Source: an uncultured Prevotella sp. (lineage in GTDB: Bacteria; Bacteroidota; Bacteroidia; Bacteroidales; Bacteroidaceae). From it: a stretch of DNA of 28,796 nt. The notes under the pieces were generated by a model. That model saw only the letters and a program-made list of their open reading frames with translations, had not been told where the DNA came from and did no database searches. A program made the position numbers and the translations under genes. Numbering within the stretch: the stretch's first letter is position 1; every line of letters starts with the position of its first letter. The stretch covers positions 1 through 28,796 of the forward strand of contig USSA01000024.1 in the NCBI GenBank assembly GCA_900557255.1, given 5' to 3'. Shown piece after piece: positions 6,363-14,853 of the stretch.

Positions 6363-6434
6363 GGTAGTTTAGCAAATAAATTGCTTATCTCCGCTTACTC
6401 GATTAGAAATCGTTTCGATATTTACTTGTAATCC

Positions 6435-6683
6435 TCATCGCCTGCAATTCCTGCCATATCCATTCCTACGGATTCTGCGGAAGTAAGCGAGATTTAAGAT
6501 GTGGACATTCTTGCACTTCTGACACTTCACACTCAAATGTCCGGTTGCGTCTGAAAAAACTCTCTGTATCCTGAACCCGCAAGTTGGGCAGAGAATATCA
6601 CGCTCTTTCAGGCTTTCTTCTTCTACTCTTGACAGAAGCAATCTCTTTTGTATTTCAGGTGCTACCTGAGTCTGTAACCTCAT
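6435..6683 (-). CDS. Small zinc-ribbon protein (Com-like)
   Basis: An 82-residue protein with LCPTCGFRIQRV and VKCQKCKNVHIL, a CxxC-x20-CxxC zinc ribbon resembling the Com-type zinc ribbons of mobile elements. The C terminus is Arg-rich (RRIRRNGYGR), which suggests nucleic-acid binding. Its ATG overlaps the stop of the ImmA-like gene by four bases (ATGA) and has GGAGGTG upstream, so it is translationally coupled to it. Exact role unknown. Confidence 0.65.
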   Translation of the reverse strand: MRLQTQVAPEIQKRLLLSRVEEESLKERDILCPTCGFRIQRVFSDATGHLSVKCQKCKNVHILNLAYFRRIRRNGYGRNCRR

Positions 6684-7405
6684 TGCGAAACACCTCCAAG
6701 GTTTAATTCATTGGAAATGTATTCAAGGATATTGTGATACTCAAATAGTCCCATATCTCTCAATCTGATAACCAAGGCTGTATAAGATACTCCGATATAA
6801 GCTGCCATTCTACGAATAACTGCTTTATCCTTTGAAGTAATGGTATTATCGCCATACACTTTTATCGAATTTGACTGATTATATTTCGCCAAGGCATTTT
6901 CAATAATTCTTCTCGGCATAAGAAGCGAAGCTCCCATTGTATCTGCCTGCCACTCAACAGAAGCAAACATCTGAGCCAGTTCCTCTTTGGAATAACTACG
7001 CTCACTGTCATACTCTGCATGAAAGCGTCCTTCACTCGGCATTGCATACATCTTACTCAAGATATGATGTGACGCTTCGTGTGCCATTGTAAACCTGCGA
7101 CGTCCCTGCTCCTTTTCAGCAAGTAGAAATTTATCAAGTACGATGGTATCTTTCGGGAAAACAAAGGGAATAATTTTTCCGTCCTGATGTACCAGCAGTG
7201 GTGTTGCTTCATCTGCCAGAAAACCAATCCTGCCTGCATCATCTTCTGCGAAAGAAGCGTATTCAATTCGTAACATAAGAAATTCTGTAATGAAATGTTC
7301 TATGTCGATGGATTGAATCACTCGATTGCTAAACTTATTAGCATAAGCTGTTATCAAGCCTTCGCTGATTTCTTCCAACTCGGCTCTTGACATATAAATA
7401 CTCAA
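6680..7405 (-). CDS. ImmA/IrrE-family metallopeptidase
   Basis: This 241-residue protein has the zinc-protease motif HEASH (His109, Glu110, His113) and a downstream EWQADTMGASLLMP motif (Glu151), diagnostic of the ImmA/IrrE (DUF955) family. Such proteases cleave partner repressors to induce mobile elements, as ImmA does to ImmR in ICEBs1. Here the likely partner is the LexA-like repressor encoded just upstream. The C-terminal part (about 190-215) resembles a winged helix. The TTG at 7405 is favoured as start because GGAGGTGG lies seven bases before it, and it overlaps the preceding small ORF by four bases; an ATG at 7393 is the alternative. The metal site is intact. Confidence 0.88.
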   Translation of the reverse strand: MSIYMSRAELEEISEGLITAYANKFSNRVIQSIDIEHFITEFLMLRIEYASFAEDDAGRIGFLADEATPLLVHQDGKIIPFVFPKDTIVLDKFLLAEKEQGRRRFTMAHEASHHILSKMYAMPSEGRFHAEYDSERSYSKEELAQMFASVEWQADTMGASLLMPRRIIENALAKYNQSNSIKVYGDNTITSKDKAVIRRMAAYIGVSYTALVIRLRDMGLFEYHNILEYISNELNLGGVSQ

Positions 7406-7521
7406 GTTGTGTCCACCTCCGACTCCACCTTGTCCGGCGGTGCAACTCCTCCGGCAAAGTTCTGTTGTATTTCCGCACTATCCAAATTGATTAGATAGCG
7501 AATTCCTTCAAGTGTTCTCAT
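7402..7521 (-). CDS. 39-residue small ORF between lexA-like and immA-like genes
   Basis: The ORF begins MRTLEGIRYLINLDSAEIQQ and ends VDTT. An AGAGGAC ribosome site precedes its ATG, the start lies 14 bases after the lexA-like stop, and its TGA overlaps the immA-like TTG start. Tight packing suggests it is translated and couples immA to lexA. I do not recognise it. It could be a leader peptide or a small modulator of the protease. Confidence 0.5.
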   Translation of the reverse strand: MRTLEGIRYLINLDSAEIQQNFAGGVAPPDKVESEVDTT

Positions 7522-7535
7522 TCGTCTGTCCTCTG

Positions 7536-8135
7536 TTATAGTTCTTTGATGATGTGACAAGCCACACCCTGAATGCAGCACTCATCTACAATGATGTCTT
7601 TCATCTTCTTATTTTCCGGGTGGAGAATGATTTTCTTATTCTCATCATCTCGGAAGTAGCATTTCAATGTATTCTGATTATCCACAAGGGCAACTACTAT
7701 ATCGCCCTCTTTGGCTTCTACCTGCTTTTTGACAACCACAAGGTCGCCGTCATCAATCCCTGCTTCAATCATAGACTGACCGCTTGCTTTTAATATAAAG
7801 AAATCTCCTTTGCCGAAAATAGCAGTAGGAAGTGATACATATTCTTCAATATTTTCTTCCTCATACTGAGGACTGCCACAAGGAATAGAACCTACAATCG
7901 GTGTCTGTGTCTGTTCGCCACTGTACTTACGGGTCACATTGGTGCGAATCTCCTGCCCGTCGTACTCAATCATATTCTTCTCAGCCATCTCTACTAAGTA
8001 TTTATATGCTGTACCTCTGGCAATGCCAACAGCTTCAGCAATCTTTGTAGTCGATGGGGATTGTCTGTTTTGCAGGTAATAATCCTCGATATACTTTTTT
8101 ATCTCACTCATAAGTTCAGGACTCTTGCTTCTCAT
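7536..8135 (-). CDS. LexA-like S24 self-cleaving repressor
   Basis: Residues 1-65 contain a winged helix (STTKIAEAVGIARGTAYKYL). Residues 80-199 form a LexA/UmuD-type S24 peptidase, with the cleavage site at Cys86-Gly87 (SIPCGSP, where LexA has Ala-Gly), the catalytic Ser121 in SGQSM and Lys158 in NTLKCYF. It would repress the element's control genes and inactivate itself when stimulated by RecA filaments or help from ImmA. It heads the cluster lexA - small ORF - immA - zinc ribbon. It has its own promoter and a 27-base palindrome just downstream of the -10. ATG follows GAGGTG. Because it differs from chromosomal LexA and sits beside immA, it is more likely an element-borne repressor. Confidence 0.88.
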   Translation of the reverse strand: MRSKSPELMSEIKKYIEDYYLQNRQSPSTTKIAEAVGIARGTAYKYLVEMAEKNMIEYDGQEIRTNVTRKYSGEQTQTPIVGSIPCGSPQYEEENIEEYVSLPTAIFGKGDFFILKASGQSMIEAGIDDGDLVVVKKQVEAKEGDIVVALVDNQNTLKCYFRDDENKKIILHPENKKMKDIIVDECCIQGVACHIIKEL

Positions 8136-8156
8136 ACCTGCACCTCGCTTTCTTTT

Positions 8157-8183
8157 CTATCGGAAGCAGTTTGCTTTCGATAG
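8157..8183. promoter_or_regulatory. 27-base palindrome, likely operator of the LexA-like repressor
   Basis: CTATCGGAAGCA, a three-base centre, then TGCTTTCGATAG: twelve-base arms with a single mismatch. It begins four bases after the -10 box, so a bound repressor would block initiation. It could alternatively form an RNA hairpin in the leader. It does not match the usual Firmicute LexA box CGAAC-N4-GTTCG. Confidence 0.6.
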
Positions 8184-8187
8184 TTTT

Positions 8188-8215
8188 ATTATACCTGATA
8201 CGAAAAATTTTTCAA
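8188..8215 (-). promoter_or_regulatory. Sigma-A promoter of the lexA-like gene
   Basis: Minus strand TTGAAA (8215-8210), 16 bases, TATAAT (8193-8188). The start codon lies about 50 bases downstream. Confidence 0.8.
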
Positions 8216-8224
8216 GTAGGTTTT

Positions 8225-8264
8225 TCGCAAAAGAAAAGAGGTGTCGCAATTTGCTAACACCTCT
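8225..8264 (-). terminator. Terminator after the WYL gene
   Basis: AGAGGTGT (8237-8244) and ACACCTCT (8257-8264) form an eight-base stem followed on the minus strand by TTTCTTTT. It lies 60 bases past the WYL stop and just upstream of the lexA-like promoter. Confidence 0.8.
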
Positions 8265-8324
8265 CCATTCTTTAATATTGACTTTACGCTTTATGCAGAC
8301 CATCTACATAAATGCAAATCTGCA

Positions 8325-9308
8325 CTATTCAAACTCTTTCATATCTTCAGTAGCTTTTGTAAGCATTTGTTTGTATTGCTCTTTCAAGCTTTCCGGTGCA
8401 AGTATCTTTACCTTGCCATTAAAGCCAAACACCCACCCGAAAAAGGTTGGACTGGCTGATACTTCGGTCTGTACCCTGAAAGAAGTCATATCATACGCAA
8501 GGGTTGTCACATCTTCTCCGAAACGGTCAACCATTGTTTTCATCAAGCTGTTATCACATCGTAAATCCACAAGAACTTTCTCGCCTGAAAACATAAAGAA
8601 AACTTCCTTTGTGTAATTCTCAATATCAAAATCATCAGGCATAGGAATAATGTCCTTATCCAGTATCTCCGGCTTAGAAGCAATACGGTCTACCCTGAAA
8701 TTGATAACTTTGCTTTTCTTCTCTGAATATCCGAGAACATAATAATAGTCCCCACACCAGAGAAGTTTATACGGACTGAACTTATACACTTCGCCCTTAT
8801 TCTTCAGAACCTTTTTCTTTAATCCGGTATAATCATAATACTGGAAAGAAATCTGTTTACCTGCATTGATGGCGTCATTTATAGCGTCGATGATGTAATA
8901 TATCTGTTCATTATCCGGCTTAATACGATTGACCACATAGTTATTACGCTTCAGCTTTGCCACCTGCCCTGGACTGGTCATCGTATGTATTTTCTCAATC
9001 AAAGTTTCACTTTTCTTCTTTGTAATAAACTTCGATGACTCTACTGCATCAATCAGCAGTTTCAATTCCGGCAATTCAAACTTACGGCTGGCTACAAAGT
9101 ATTTGCTCTGAGTAGAATGGATAGTAACAATGTCCATCCCAAACTCCTGAAGTGCGGCAATATCTTTTGAAACGGTCGTTCTATGTGCTGAAATCCCGTA
9201 TTCATCAGCCAATATATTGATTAGCTGCGTCGTTGAAAGCGGATGTTCCTCGTCCGTTCGTTCCTCTAATATTTTCTTTAAGTATAATATTCTTGGTTTT
9301 GTTTCCAT
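8325..9308 (-). CDS. WYL-domain transcription regulator
   Basis: A 327-residue protein with an N-terminal HTH_11-type winged helix (residues 5-65, TTQLINILADEYGIS..TVSKDIAAL) and a central WYL domain (about 145-215). That domain includes FSPYKLLWCGDYYYVLGYSEK and the NFRVDRI motif. A C-terminal WCX region follows. WYL regulators often control defence loci and are thought to sense nucleic acid. It is the first gene after the defence operon on the same strand, 111 bases past the ADP-ribosylglycohydrolase stop, and has its own terminator, so it could be co-transcribed or separately expressed. An imperfect palindrome at 9342-9358, just before the gene, may be its own operator. Confidence 0.88.
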   Translation of the reverse strand: METKPRILYLKKILEERTDEEHPLSTTQLINILADEYGISAHRTTVSKDIAALQEFGMDIVTIHSTQSKYFVASRKFELPELKLLIDAVESSKFITKKKSETLIEKIHTMTSPGQVAKLKRNNYVVNRIKPDNEQIYYIIDAINDAINAGKQISFQYYDYTGLKKKVLKNKGEVYKFSPYKLLWCGDYYYVLGYSEKKSKVINFRVDRIASKPEILDKDIIPMPDDFDIENYTKEVFFMFSGEKVLVDLRCDNSLMKTMVDRFGEDVTTLAYDMTSFRVQTEVSASPTFFGWVFGFNGKVKILAPESLKEQYKQMLTKATEDMKEFE

Positions 9309-9419
9309 AGTCTACCTCTTGAAAATATAATTTCCAATAGCAACCTTTCTAAACGGTTACTTGTTTGTTCAATTTTCCTTGGCTGTTATGATATAGCATC
9401 TTTTTTGCAAAAACACATC
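9309..9419. other. Gap between the defence operon and WYL gene
   Basis: No gene. It holds an imperfect 17-base palindrome AACCTTTCTAAACGGTT (9342-9358), placed about 33 bases before the WYL start, and a T/A-rich stretch near 9400. I see no clean terminator for the operon and no convincing -35/-10 pair. Confidence 0.4.
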
Positions 9420-10532
9420 TCATTTTGTTCGCTTATATGTCTTGTAAATATATTTTTGTTCCCATATCTCATCGTGATATGACCCGTACTCTGAAATCTT
9501 GCAATCATTGTAAAGGTCATCGGCAATCTCCAAAATAACATCTTTCAATTCAAGATTATCTAAGTATTTTTTGGGGATACTTTTCAGCCCAAGGTATGTA
9601 CCTAATATATTTCCAGTTACAGCTCCTGTAGAATCACTATCACCACTATGGTTAACAGAAGCGATAATTGCTTTATCAAAATCATCGGAGTATTTTAAGG
9701 AACAATAAATAGCAATCGCAAGCGTTTCTTCAGCAACCCAACCTTGCCCAAGTTCTCTGATTGCTTCCAAATCATCAATGTTCTCTTTTGATAATGCAAT
9801 AGCTTTGTCTATTAAATCAATTTGTTCCGATAAGTGTTTTCTGTTAGTAAATTGTCTACGAAGTGCTTCTTTCATATCTAACACAGCATCCAACAATGAA
9901 ATATCTTCATTATGAGAAAGCGACTGAACGATATGTACCAATCCGGCTGCTGGTATATAGCCCAATTCGTGACCGTGTGTTATAGCTGCTGTTTCAGCAC
10001 CAATCATATCAATTTCATCAATGGTTCGCCTTTTGGTTTCAAAATACAAACCAATAGGTGCAACCCTCATAACGCCACCACAACCTTTACTTCGGTTTAT
10101 TGGCTCGTCTATTGTTCCGTTTGCACCGTTTTCAATAGCGGTCAGACAAGTGTTTCCGGGCGCTCTGCGATTATATAATTCAGGAATATTGATTAACCAA
10201 GAGTAAGGGTATTCTTCATTTAAGGGATATTTTTCACACTGAGTACGAAGCCAATCCTTATAACAGAAGGCAATATAACTCGGATATGACCCCATTATTC
10301 CACGTGTCATTCCTCTTGTTGTACCAAGTAATAACCCATTAGCAGTAAACAAAGTCATTTGTGTATCGTCTGAAATCTCTGCAACTCCATTAACAAGGTC
10401 GTATCCAGTTATTCCATTTTCTCCATAACGACTAAAGATGGTTTCTTCATCAAGAAATTCAACAGCATATCCCAATGCATCTCCAGCAGCACCACCTATT
10501 AGGCAACCTCTAAATTTATCAATATCCTTCAT
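9420..10532 (-). CDS. ADP-ribosylglycohydrolase family protein (DraG/ARH-like)
   Basis: This 370-residue all-helical protein has the family motifs in order: GGAAGDALG (residues 13-21), ISDDTQMT (53-60, Asp55-Asp56-Thr57 binding Mg2+), GCGGVMRVAPIG, and NHSGDSDSTGAVTGN (about 295-310), which supplies the second set of Mg2+ ligands. Such enzymes remove ADP-ribose from protein or nucleic acid. It is the last gene of the operon, 12 bases after the previous stop, with AAGGTG before the ATG. In this setting it could reverse ADP-ribosylation caused by a phage enzyme or by another defence system; no ADP-ribosyltransferase is recognisable nearby. All motif residues appear intact. Confidence 0.9.
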   Translation of the reverse strand: MKDIDKFRGCLIGGAAGDALGYAVEFLDEETIFSRYGENGITGYDLVNGVAEISDDTQMTLFTANGLLLGTTRGMTRGIMGSYPSYIAFCYKDWLRTQCEKYPLNEEYPYSWLINIPELYNRRAPGNTCLTAIENGANGTIDEPINRSKGCGGVMRVAPIGLYFETKRRTIDEIDMIGAETAAITHGHELGYIPAAGLVHIVQSLSHNEDISLLDAVLDMKEALRRQFTNRKHLSEQIDLIDKAIALSKENIDDLEAIRELGQGWVAEETLAIAIYCSLKYSDDFDKAIIASVNHSGDSDSTGAVTGNILGTYLGLKSIPKKYLDNLELKDVILEIADDLYNDCKISEYGSYHDEIWEQKYIYKTYKRTK

Positions 10533-10544
10533 TCAGCACACACC

Positions 10545-11582
10545 TTACTTTCTCTGCAATGCACCCTCCATAATCGGAAAGTCAGAAATATCTATACTGT
10601 TTATTTCACAGAAACGTTCCAAAAATTCCTGAGCAAGAGCTTCATCTTTTTTTCCTTTTTTAACAGATACAATATCTTTCAAAATGCTTGCTGCTTGTTC
10701 ATCGGTTATGTATCTGTGCAATCCTTGACCCCAAGCTACATTTTCAGGAGCATTTTCATTATGATAGTAATTCCAAAACAACACCTTTTTTGCTTCATCT
10801 TTTGTAAGACTTAATTTGTATTTTGATGAGGTTGTTACATAACCCTCATCACGATTGTCGCCTTCATAGGCTTCATCAACAAGGAATACCCCAAATACAA
10901 ATCTATCTTTTTCAGAATCGTGAGGTTCTCTTGTCGTAAGAATAGCTAAACTGTTTACCTGAACCTTATTCAACTTCATAGGTCTTTGATGATTTTCTTT
11001 TGTCAATGCAAATCCGGCAAACGCTGTCCAGTTTCTAAGCATTTGACTTTCATAGCAAACGAATCCATCTTCTTCTGAAATGCTATCCAATTCTTTTCTT
11101 GTAATAATTCCGTCATAATACTGCTTACAAGGAGAGTCATCATCACAGCACCAATTATGCTGAGCAATCTCAATGTTATAATCTATCATTTCATCACTAC
11201 AAGCACATATATATCCGATTCCGTTTTCAGCCAAGCCACCATTACAATAGTTACACTTAAAAGCAATGTTTTCTTTCGGATATGTTTTCTGTCTTGTTCC
11301 AGATGGTTTAACAATCGTTTGAGTTTTTATTAAACGAGCTTGTTCTTCTTGCTTTTGTCTTTTGATTTCCGCTTCTTTTTCCTTTTTTATCGCCAATTCT
11401 TCAAGCACTATATTCTGTATATTTGAATTTTCGCATTGTAAGAACTTTTCAAAAGCTTCAGGAAACTGAAACTGCTTTGTTCCTACCGGAAATTCGATTT
11501 TAAGATATGTGTCTGTTTGTTCAATGACCTTGCCGACACCAAAACTCTTATGTTTTATATTAACACCTAATAATTCAATCAT
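10545..11582 (-). CDS. Unrecognised Cys-rich protein of the nested defence module
   Basis: A 345-residue protein I cannot place. Residues 1-55 (MIELLGVNIKHKSFGVGKVI, then IEFPVGTKQFQFP) look like the small beta-barrel found at helicase C termini (DUF3553/Tudor-like). Residues 60-90 are a Lys/Glu-rich coiled helix. Residues 105-155 hold a cysteine cluster (FKCNYCNGG, YICACSD, NWCCDDDSPCK) likely to bind zinc. The rest is a compact alpha/beta region with NSLAILTTREP, FVFGVFLVDEAYEGD, FWNYYHNENAPENVAWGQGL and HRYITDEQAA. The ATG at 11582 has AAGGTG upstream and overlaps the helicase stop by eight bases; a longer start at 11612 is less likely. The context says it works with the helicase. Confidence 0.8.
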   Translation of the reverse strand: MIELLGVNIKHKSFGVGKVIEQTDTYLKIEFPVGTKQFQFPEAFEKFLQCENSNIQNIVLEELAIKKEKEAEIKRQKQEEQARLIKTQTIVKPSGTRQKTYPKENIAFKCNYCNGGLAENGIGYICACSDEMIDYNIEIAQHNWCCDDDSPCKQYYDGIITRKELDSISEEDGFVCYESQMLRNWTAFAGFALTKENHQRPMKLNKVQVNSLAILTTREPHDSEKDRFVFGVFLVDEAYEGDNRDEGYVTTSSKYKLSLTKDEAKKVLFWNYYHNENAPENVAWGQGLHRYITDEQAASILKDIVSVKKGKKDEALAQEFLERFCEINSIDISDFPIMEGALQRK

Positions 11583-14500
11583 TCCGTTCACCTTGTCCTT
11601 CTTTATCCGCATTTTTATAATATGGACTCAAATTTATAAACAGCTTTTTCATTTCATCCACATCTGCACAGTTTTGGAATATGTATTCGAGTAATTCTTC
11701 TTGTCGTGCTTGTCCCAAAGTCAAACGATATAAAGAAAGTATTTTTATAAGTCGCTCGTATGCCAATTCATCACGACTAAACGGGTACATCGGTACAATT
11801 CGTTCTATCTTTACCATATCATCACGTTTGGTTAATCCCCAAAATGGAATTAGGTCAGAGCCGTTTCCTCCGTTTTCCTCTTTGGCTGCAACATCAAACA
11901 TTTCTTTCCATACATTTTCCTTAAATTTAATATCTCCATATCGTTTAGAGATGTTCTGACGAATAGCCAAACACTCAAAGCGATTGATACGACCTTCTCG
12001 CTGTTCCAAATCAATCGGATTTGATGGCAAATTCCAATGCACGATTCTTCGGCAATAATTGTGGAAATCCAATCCTTCTTGTCCTATGGAAGTAGATGCT
12101 AAAACAAATGGTCTAAATGGAGAATTGAAAGAATTTCTAACGCTCTTTTTTCTGTCTGCGTCCTTTTCTTTTCCATCTCCCTTAGTAAAGGCAACTGCAA
12201 AGTGAGAACGAATAGCAGTTGGTTTTTCTTTTGTTCCATTTGCTCTTGCCTTAAACGCATTGAATGTATCAATAGTGTAAATTGTGGTTCTTACATCCAT
12301 AGAACTTGCTATTGTATAGTGTAAGTTATCAACCAAATTATTGTCTGCGTCTAAACTGTTTGTAATTAAATGAGCATATTCATCAAACATAGCCTGAATG
12401 TTTCCCTGCTTGCAATAGGTAAGCAGATTTTCCCAATGTGCGTCCTCGCTTTTTTTACCACAAGCAAGCTCGACTGTGGCTGTAGACTCGGCTGTATTCA
12501 TACGGTTTATAAAGATTTTTGCAATCTGACTTGGCAAATAACTTGGAAAAGTAGTTCCTCGTTTGCAGTAAGATTGATAGGTTCTGTTTATAGTTATTGC
12601 AGGAGAAGCTATTGCCATATCTGCAAGAACATCTAACAAATCATCAGGTTTTTTCCCAAGCGTACAAATCTTTCCGTAGTTTGTTTCCAAATACAACTCC
12701 CGTAATGTCTGAAGATGGGTTAAAAATCCCTTTTGTCGCTTGGATTTCTCTTCTTCTTCATCAAACGAAGCAAGAGCTTCACCACTATTCAGCCAAGTTG
12801 TAACATATCCCGCACCGTCCAATAACAAAGGTGCTAGATAATACCATCGTTTATCCTGCGTTCCCGATGTCGGAGCAGTATATTTATCTAATTTCTCAGC
12901 AATCTTGCTCTTTATATCTTTTTCTATTTCTTTTAAACTCGCACCTGCATTAAGATATTCAATAGGGTCATAACATCTTGTTAAAAACTGCGATGGATAC
13001 ATTAAGCAAAATAAAGTCATTGCATTTGGTGTTCCATTACTTACTGAAAAATTAAGTCTCGCTGATGGATAACGCCTTTCTCCGGTATAAAAGTAATGAG
13101 CTTCTTTTGCTTCATTGGCTTTTGCTAATTTACCCACAGTTTTTCGTTCTGCTTCATAAGACAGCAATCCGGCTATCATTCGAGGAACCATCTCCCAAGA
13201 CGAGAAGATAAGTGTCTTTGAAAAAGCAGGAACATTTTTGAAAACACCTTGTGGAGCATAATAAGGCTTTGAAGGAGGAACCCATAGTAACAATTCAGCA
13301 TTATCCTTGAATGTATGAGCCATAACCCTATCAAGTCGTGCGTTGTTATTAGGAATTTTGTCATACTTATCAATGGTTCTTCTCTTTAGCCAAAAGCTAT
13401 CTTTATTGATTTTATTTATTTCTTCAGGTCGCTCTTTGAAATATTTCTCCAAGTATCTTTTAAGTTGGTAATCTCGCATAAATGACATAAGATAAGGAGT
13501 CGATTTAATATAGTCTACCGGAACATTAAAAGAAGCTCCAACTTCTTCAAGAAGTTTCTGTGCCTGCAAATAGGATTTTATATCTTGTTCCATTACACTT
13601 AGTGGAACATTAACATCTTTATCATCAATAATATCTGCATTTTCTGTTGCAGACACTCTTTCTGTTCGGCATATATGTTGATACATTGCATCTTCTGCTG
13701 CCTTTTTTGCAGAAAGAATAGTTGTATCTCCGTCTGTCAATTCTTTTAAGTGAACGGAATAATTACTCCACACCGACTTAAACTCGTTTTTTTCCTTTTC
13801 TGTGATATTAAGAAAATTCATTACATCAAAAAACTCAGAATAATGCTCGTCTACCTGTGTTTCATCAATTTCTTCAAGGGTAGAGTACATTTTATATGGA
13901 GTTGCCGATAACAATAACATTCTTACTTTATCTGAATTAAAAAACTTGTTTGCCAACATTCCCGTTTCCGACTCAGGGTCAGAGTTAATTAGATATTTGA
14001 AACGTTGAAACTCGTCCATAATAACAAGGTCAGGTTCAAGTTTATCTAAACTGATTTTTGCGAACAGAACTCTCAGTTTGCCTATAACATAATTGTTGTT
14101 CTGCTTTTTATAACCGTACTTTTCAATGGTTTTGCACATACCAACTACAAGGTCTAAGTATGTAACATTTTCCTCTGCCGGTTCTTTCAATTCTTCAGAC
14201 AACTTATCCAACATATAGGATAAATACTTTCCACCGGAAAGCTTGTCACACTCTAAAACTTCTGTTTCATACCAATTTTTTGCCCATCCGTCCCAACCAC
14301 TACTTGCACCGTCTTTCATTGCAAACTCTAACGCCTTTGTATATTGGGATAGTTCCGGTAATCTTTTAAGAATCGCAAACATCAATGCTCGTTCAGGATA
14401 AGTTCCTGCACCATTTGTCATTCTAAAAGAAGTATCTGGTGTAAGAGGTATAAGTTGAATGTATCTGCTTAGTAAATCAGCATCATTCTCTTGCTTGAAA

Positions 14501-14853
14501 ATATTCAAATGTTGCATAGAAAGACGAGATGAACCCGTACGTTCCGTTCGCAACTCACTTGTTATTCTGAGCTTATTAAGATTCTGTTCTGCAATAGAAG
14601 CATTGGAACAGATATAAACCACTTTTACAAGATTATCTCCAACTTCTTTTTGCAGTTTTGCGAGTTTTGCAATCGTGCCACGTGCAATCAATGTCTTTCC
14701 AAGTCCTACTTCATCGGAAACCAACACTCGCATTTGGCCAGCTCTATAAAGCTGATCAATGCGAGTAACGGTTGCTTTTTGGAAGTCCTTTAATCCTGAT
14801 ATTACTGTATTTTCAATTTTTTCAATCTGATTTATTACATTAACATCAGCCAT
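11575..14853 (-). CDS. Large SNF2-like superfamily 2 helicase of the nested defence module
   Basis: A 1092-residue protein. Motif I is SDEVGLGKTLIA (residues 46-57, Lys53), the 'D-E-x-G-L-G-K-T' form seen in SNF2/RapA-like ATPases. Motif II is IMDEFQRF (Asp280, Glu281), a DEFQ variant of DEAH. Motif III is LLSATPYKM (315-322). Motifs V and VI are IGQEGLDFHNYC (about 924) and EQREGRINR (about 950). Roughly 550 residues lie between motifs III and V, much longer than a bare helicase, so the middle holds a large insertion of unknown fold. It probably translocates on double-stranded DNA. Start and stop of adjacent genes overlap: TAATG with the PLD gene, eight bases with the Cys-rich gene. AAGGTGGTG precedes the ATG. 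Confidence 0.9.
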   Translation of the reverse strand: MADVNVINQIEKIENTVISGLKDFQKATVTRIDQLYRAGQMRVLVSDEVGLGKTLIARGTIAKLAKLQKEVGDNLVKVVYICSNASIAEQNLNKLRITSELRTERTGSSRLSMQHLNIFKQENDADLLSRYIQLIPLTPDTSFRMTNGAGTYPERALMFAILKRLPELSQYTKALEFAMKDGASSGWDGWAKNWYETEVLECDKLSGGKYLSYMLDKLSEELKEPAEENVTYLDLVVGMCKTIEKYGYKKQNNNYVIGKLRVLFAKISLDKLEPDLVIMDEFQRFKYLINSDPESETGMLANKFFNSDKVRMLLLSATPYKMYSTLEEIDETQVDEHYSEFFDVMNFLNITEKEKNEFKSVWSNYSVHLKELTDGDTTILSAKKAAEDAMYQHICRTERVSATENADIIDDKDVNVPLSVMEQDIKSYLQAQKLLEEVGASFNVPVDYIKSTPYLMSFMRDYQLKRYLEKYFKERPEEINKINKDSFWLKRRTIDKYDKIPNNNARLDRVMAHTFKDNAELLLWVPPSKPYYAPQGVFKNVPAFSKTLIFSSWEMVPRMIAGLLSYEAERKTVGKLAKANEAKEAHYFYTGERRYPSARLNFSVSNGTPNAMTLFCLMYPSQFLTRCYDPIEYLNAGASLKEIEKDIKSKIAEKLDKYTAPTSGTQDKRWYYLAPLLLDGAGYVTTWLNSGEALASFDEEEEKSKRQKGFLTHLQTLRELYLETNYGKICTLGKKPDDLLDVLADMAIASPAITINRTYQSYCKRGTTFPSYLPSQIAKIFINRMNTAESTATVELACGKKSEDAHWENLLTYCKQGNIQAMFDEYAHLITNSLDADNNLVDNLHYTIASSMDVRTTIYTIDTFNAFKARANGTKEKPTAIRSHFAVAFTKGDGKEKDADRKKSVRNSFNSPFRPFVLASTSIGQEGLDFHNYCRRIVHWNLPSNPIDLEQREGRINRFECLAIRQNISKRYGDIKFKENVWKEMFDVAAKEENGGNGSDLIPFWGLTKRDDMVKIERIVPMYPFSRDELAYERLIKILSLYRLTLGQARQEELLEYIFQNCADVDEMKKLFINLSPYYKNADKEGQGERND

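Noticed and set aside
8125..8616. Plus-strand open frame of 163 codons
   Set aside because: It is antisense to the WYL gene, the terminator and the lexA promoter, has no ribosome site and no recognisable domain.
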